A stretch of DNA of 64,000 nt, from assembly GCF_024758505.1 (NCBI RefSeq), contig NZ_CP077970.1, forward strand, positions 2,108,001 to 2,172,000. The letters are read 5' to 3'. Within the stretch, counting starts at the first letter, position 1. Each line of letters begins with the position of its first letter. This document shows positions 63,088 through 64,000 of this stretch, one piece after another. Source of the DNA: Bradyrhizobium arachidis. Its GTDB lineage: Bacteria > Pseudomonadota > Alphaproteobacteria > Rhizobiales > Xanthobacteraceae. The notes beneath the pieces are model-generated. The model was not told where the DNA came from, ran no database searches, and was given only the letters and a program-made list of their open reading frames with translations. The position numbers were made by a program, and so were the translations under genes.

Positions 63088-64000
63088 ATGTCGAACGACA
63101 CAATTGGAATTGGGGTTATCGGATACGGCTATTGGGGACCGAACCTGGTCCGCAATTTCGCTGCTCATCCTTCGGTACGTCTAATTGGTGTAAGCGATCT
63201 TGATTCGGAAAAGCTCGCGACCAGCAAGCGTCTTTATCCAGGAGTGATAACGACGTCCTGTTACGACGAACTGTTGAAGAACCCAGCCGTCGATGCCGTG
63301 GCCATCGCGACACCGGTTCATACACATTATGAATTGGCACTATCCGCACTCAAGGCGGGCAAGCACGTTCTGGTCGAGAAACCGCTTGCACAGAATTCAG
63401 ATCTGGCCCGACGCCTGATCGACGAGGCGGCTCGGCGCGGTCTGATACTGAGCGTGGACCACACTTTCGTCTACACGCCAGCCGTGCGGAAAATCCGCGA
63501 GCTCCTGCTTAAGAAAGAGCTTGGTAATCTCTACTACTACGACAGCACGCGCGCGAGCCTTGGCCTGTTCCAGAGTGATGTCAATGTGATCTGGGACTTA
63601 GCGGTGCACGACATTTCGATCATCCACCACATCTTGGATGAGGAGCCCGTTGCGGTTTCGGCGACAGGATCGTGCCATGTGGTCGGCTCGCCGGAAAACA
63701 TGGCCCATATCACATTGTTCTTCGATAGCGCATGCGTGGCCCATATTAGCGTCAATTGGCTCTCGCCAATCAAGGTCCGCCAGACGTTCATCGGAGGCAG
63801 CAAGAAGATGATCGTCTATGACGATCTTGAACCGACGGAAAAGATCAAGGTGTATGACAAGGGTATCACCGTGGACGGCCCCTCCGACAACGCCCATCAA
63901 TTCCGGATCGGGTATCGGGCTGGCGATATGTGGGCGCCACACGTCGCCCCAAAGGAAGCGCTGCAGATCGAGGTCGAGCACTTCGTCGATTGTGTGCGTA
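63088..64000 (+). CDS. Gfo/Idh/MocA-family sugar oxidoreductase, 3' end beyond the window
   Basis: About 304 residues are visible. The NAD(P)-binding motif is IGVIGYGYWGPNLVRNF near the N-terminus, followed by VDAVAIATPVHTHYELAL, the family Glu-Lys-Pro in HVLVEKPLAQN (~97) and the catalytic region WDLAVHDISIIHHIL (~170). These enzymes oxidise or reduce nucleotide sugars or inositols. Beside an EPS locus it probably modifies a UDP-sugar (WlbA-like). ATG 63088 fits the family start; an in-frame ATG at 63013 would extend it by 25 residues. The C-terminus is cut off. Confidence 0.9.
   Translation, partial: MSNDTIGIGVIGYGYWGPNLVRNFAAHPSVRLIGVSDLDSEKLATSKRLYPGVITTSCYDELLKNPAVDAVAIATPVHTHYELALSALKAGKHVLVEKPLAQNSDLARRLIDEAARRGLILSVDHTFVYTPAVRKIRELLLKKELGNLYYYDSTRASLGLFQSDVNVIWDLAVHDISIIHHILDEEPVAVSATGSCHVVGSPENMAHITLFFDSACVAHISVNWLSPIKVRQTFIGGSKKMIVYDDLEPTEKIKVYDKGITVDGPSDNAHQFRIGYRAGDMWAPHVAPKEALQIEVEHFVDCVR

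Noticed and set aside
1..64000. Search for CRISPR arrays, tRNA/rRNA genes and intact insertion sequences
   Set aside because: No regularly spaced short repeats, no recognisable tRNA or rRNA segments and no transposase genes were seen by eye; a covariance-model search was not possible.

Overview
The window is high-GC alphaproteobacterial DNA whose gene content (DUF3551 proteins, SAM-cyclase-ATPase-TPR signalling proteins, H-NS-like proteins with a C-terminal SGRGK box, a bufferin locus, a dTDP-rhamnose/EPS locus) is typical of Bradyrhizobium. This assignment rests on family knowledge and was not checked by a database search. No rRNA, tRNA, CRISPR array or intact insertion sequence was seen.

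Region 1 (1-15.9 kb) looks like core-type chromosome. It holds the N-terminus of an acyl-CoA synthetase, two class III cyclases of different architecture, a PCMT-like methyltransferase, and a small catabolic operon (shikimate/quinate dehydrogenase, amidohydrolase, orphan branched-chain-type binding protein). On the minus strand lies a five-gene bufferin operon (bufA-bufB-bufC-doxX-methyltransferase). It is preceded by a good match to the SigF-type ECF promoter, GTAACG-N16-CGAA. An SGNH hydrolase and small secreted proteins follow.

Region 2 (16.0-26.5 kb) is one long operon closed by a clear intrinsic terminator. It encodes a sugar/polyol-type ABC importer (binding protein, two permeases, a small membrane protein, two different ATPases), a PTS-dependent dihydroxyacetone kinase in separate pieces (DhaL, DhaM, HPr, Enzyme I, DhaK), and a small HTH protein. 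The layout suggests import of a polyol or ketose, its conversion to dihydroxyacetone, and phosphorylation through a dedicated phosphorelay. The promoter carries copies of an ACTRAAC/GTTYAGT motif, and the same motif recurs in front of the chemoreceptor gene that follows the terminator.

Region 3 (28.8-34.1 kb) has an AraC-type regulator divergent from a three-gene redox operon: a molybdopterin oxidoreductase, a 7Fe-type ferredoxin and an adrenodoxin-reductase-like ferredoxin reductase.

Region 4 (34.2-42.8 kb) has AT-rich spacers, two H-NS paralogues, two genes each broken by an apparent single-base deletion, and a PqqD-HprK-like fusion paired with a nucleotidyltransferase.

Region 5 (41.3-64 kb) is a surface-polysaccharide and secretion locus: a polyprenyl-phosphate sugar transferase, a polytopic membrane protein, a Wzc-type tyrosine kinase, rmlCBDA, and a type I secretion operon. 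The secretion operon encodes a ~2430-residue repetitive protein with a nearly perfect 1167-bp internal duplication, a small protein of unknown function, an ABC exporter with an inactive C39-like domain, and a HlyD adaptor. A truncated Gfo/Idh/MocA oxidoreductase ends the window.
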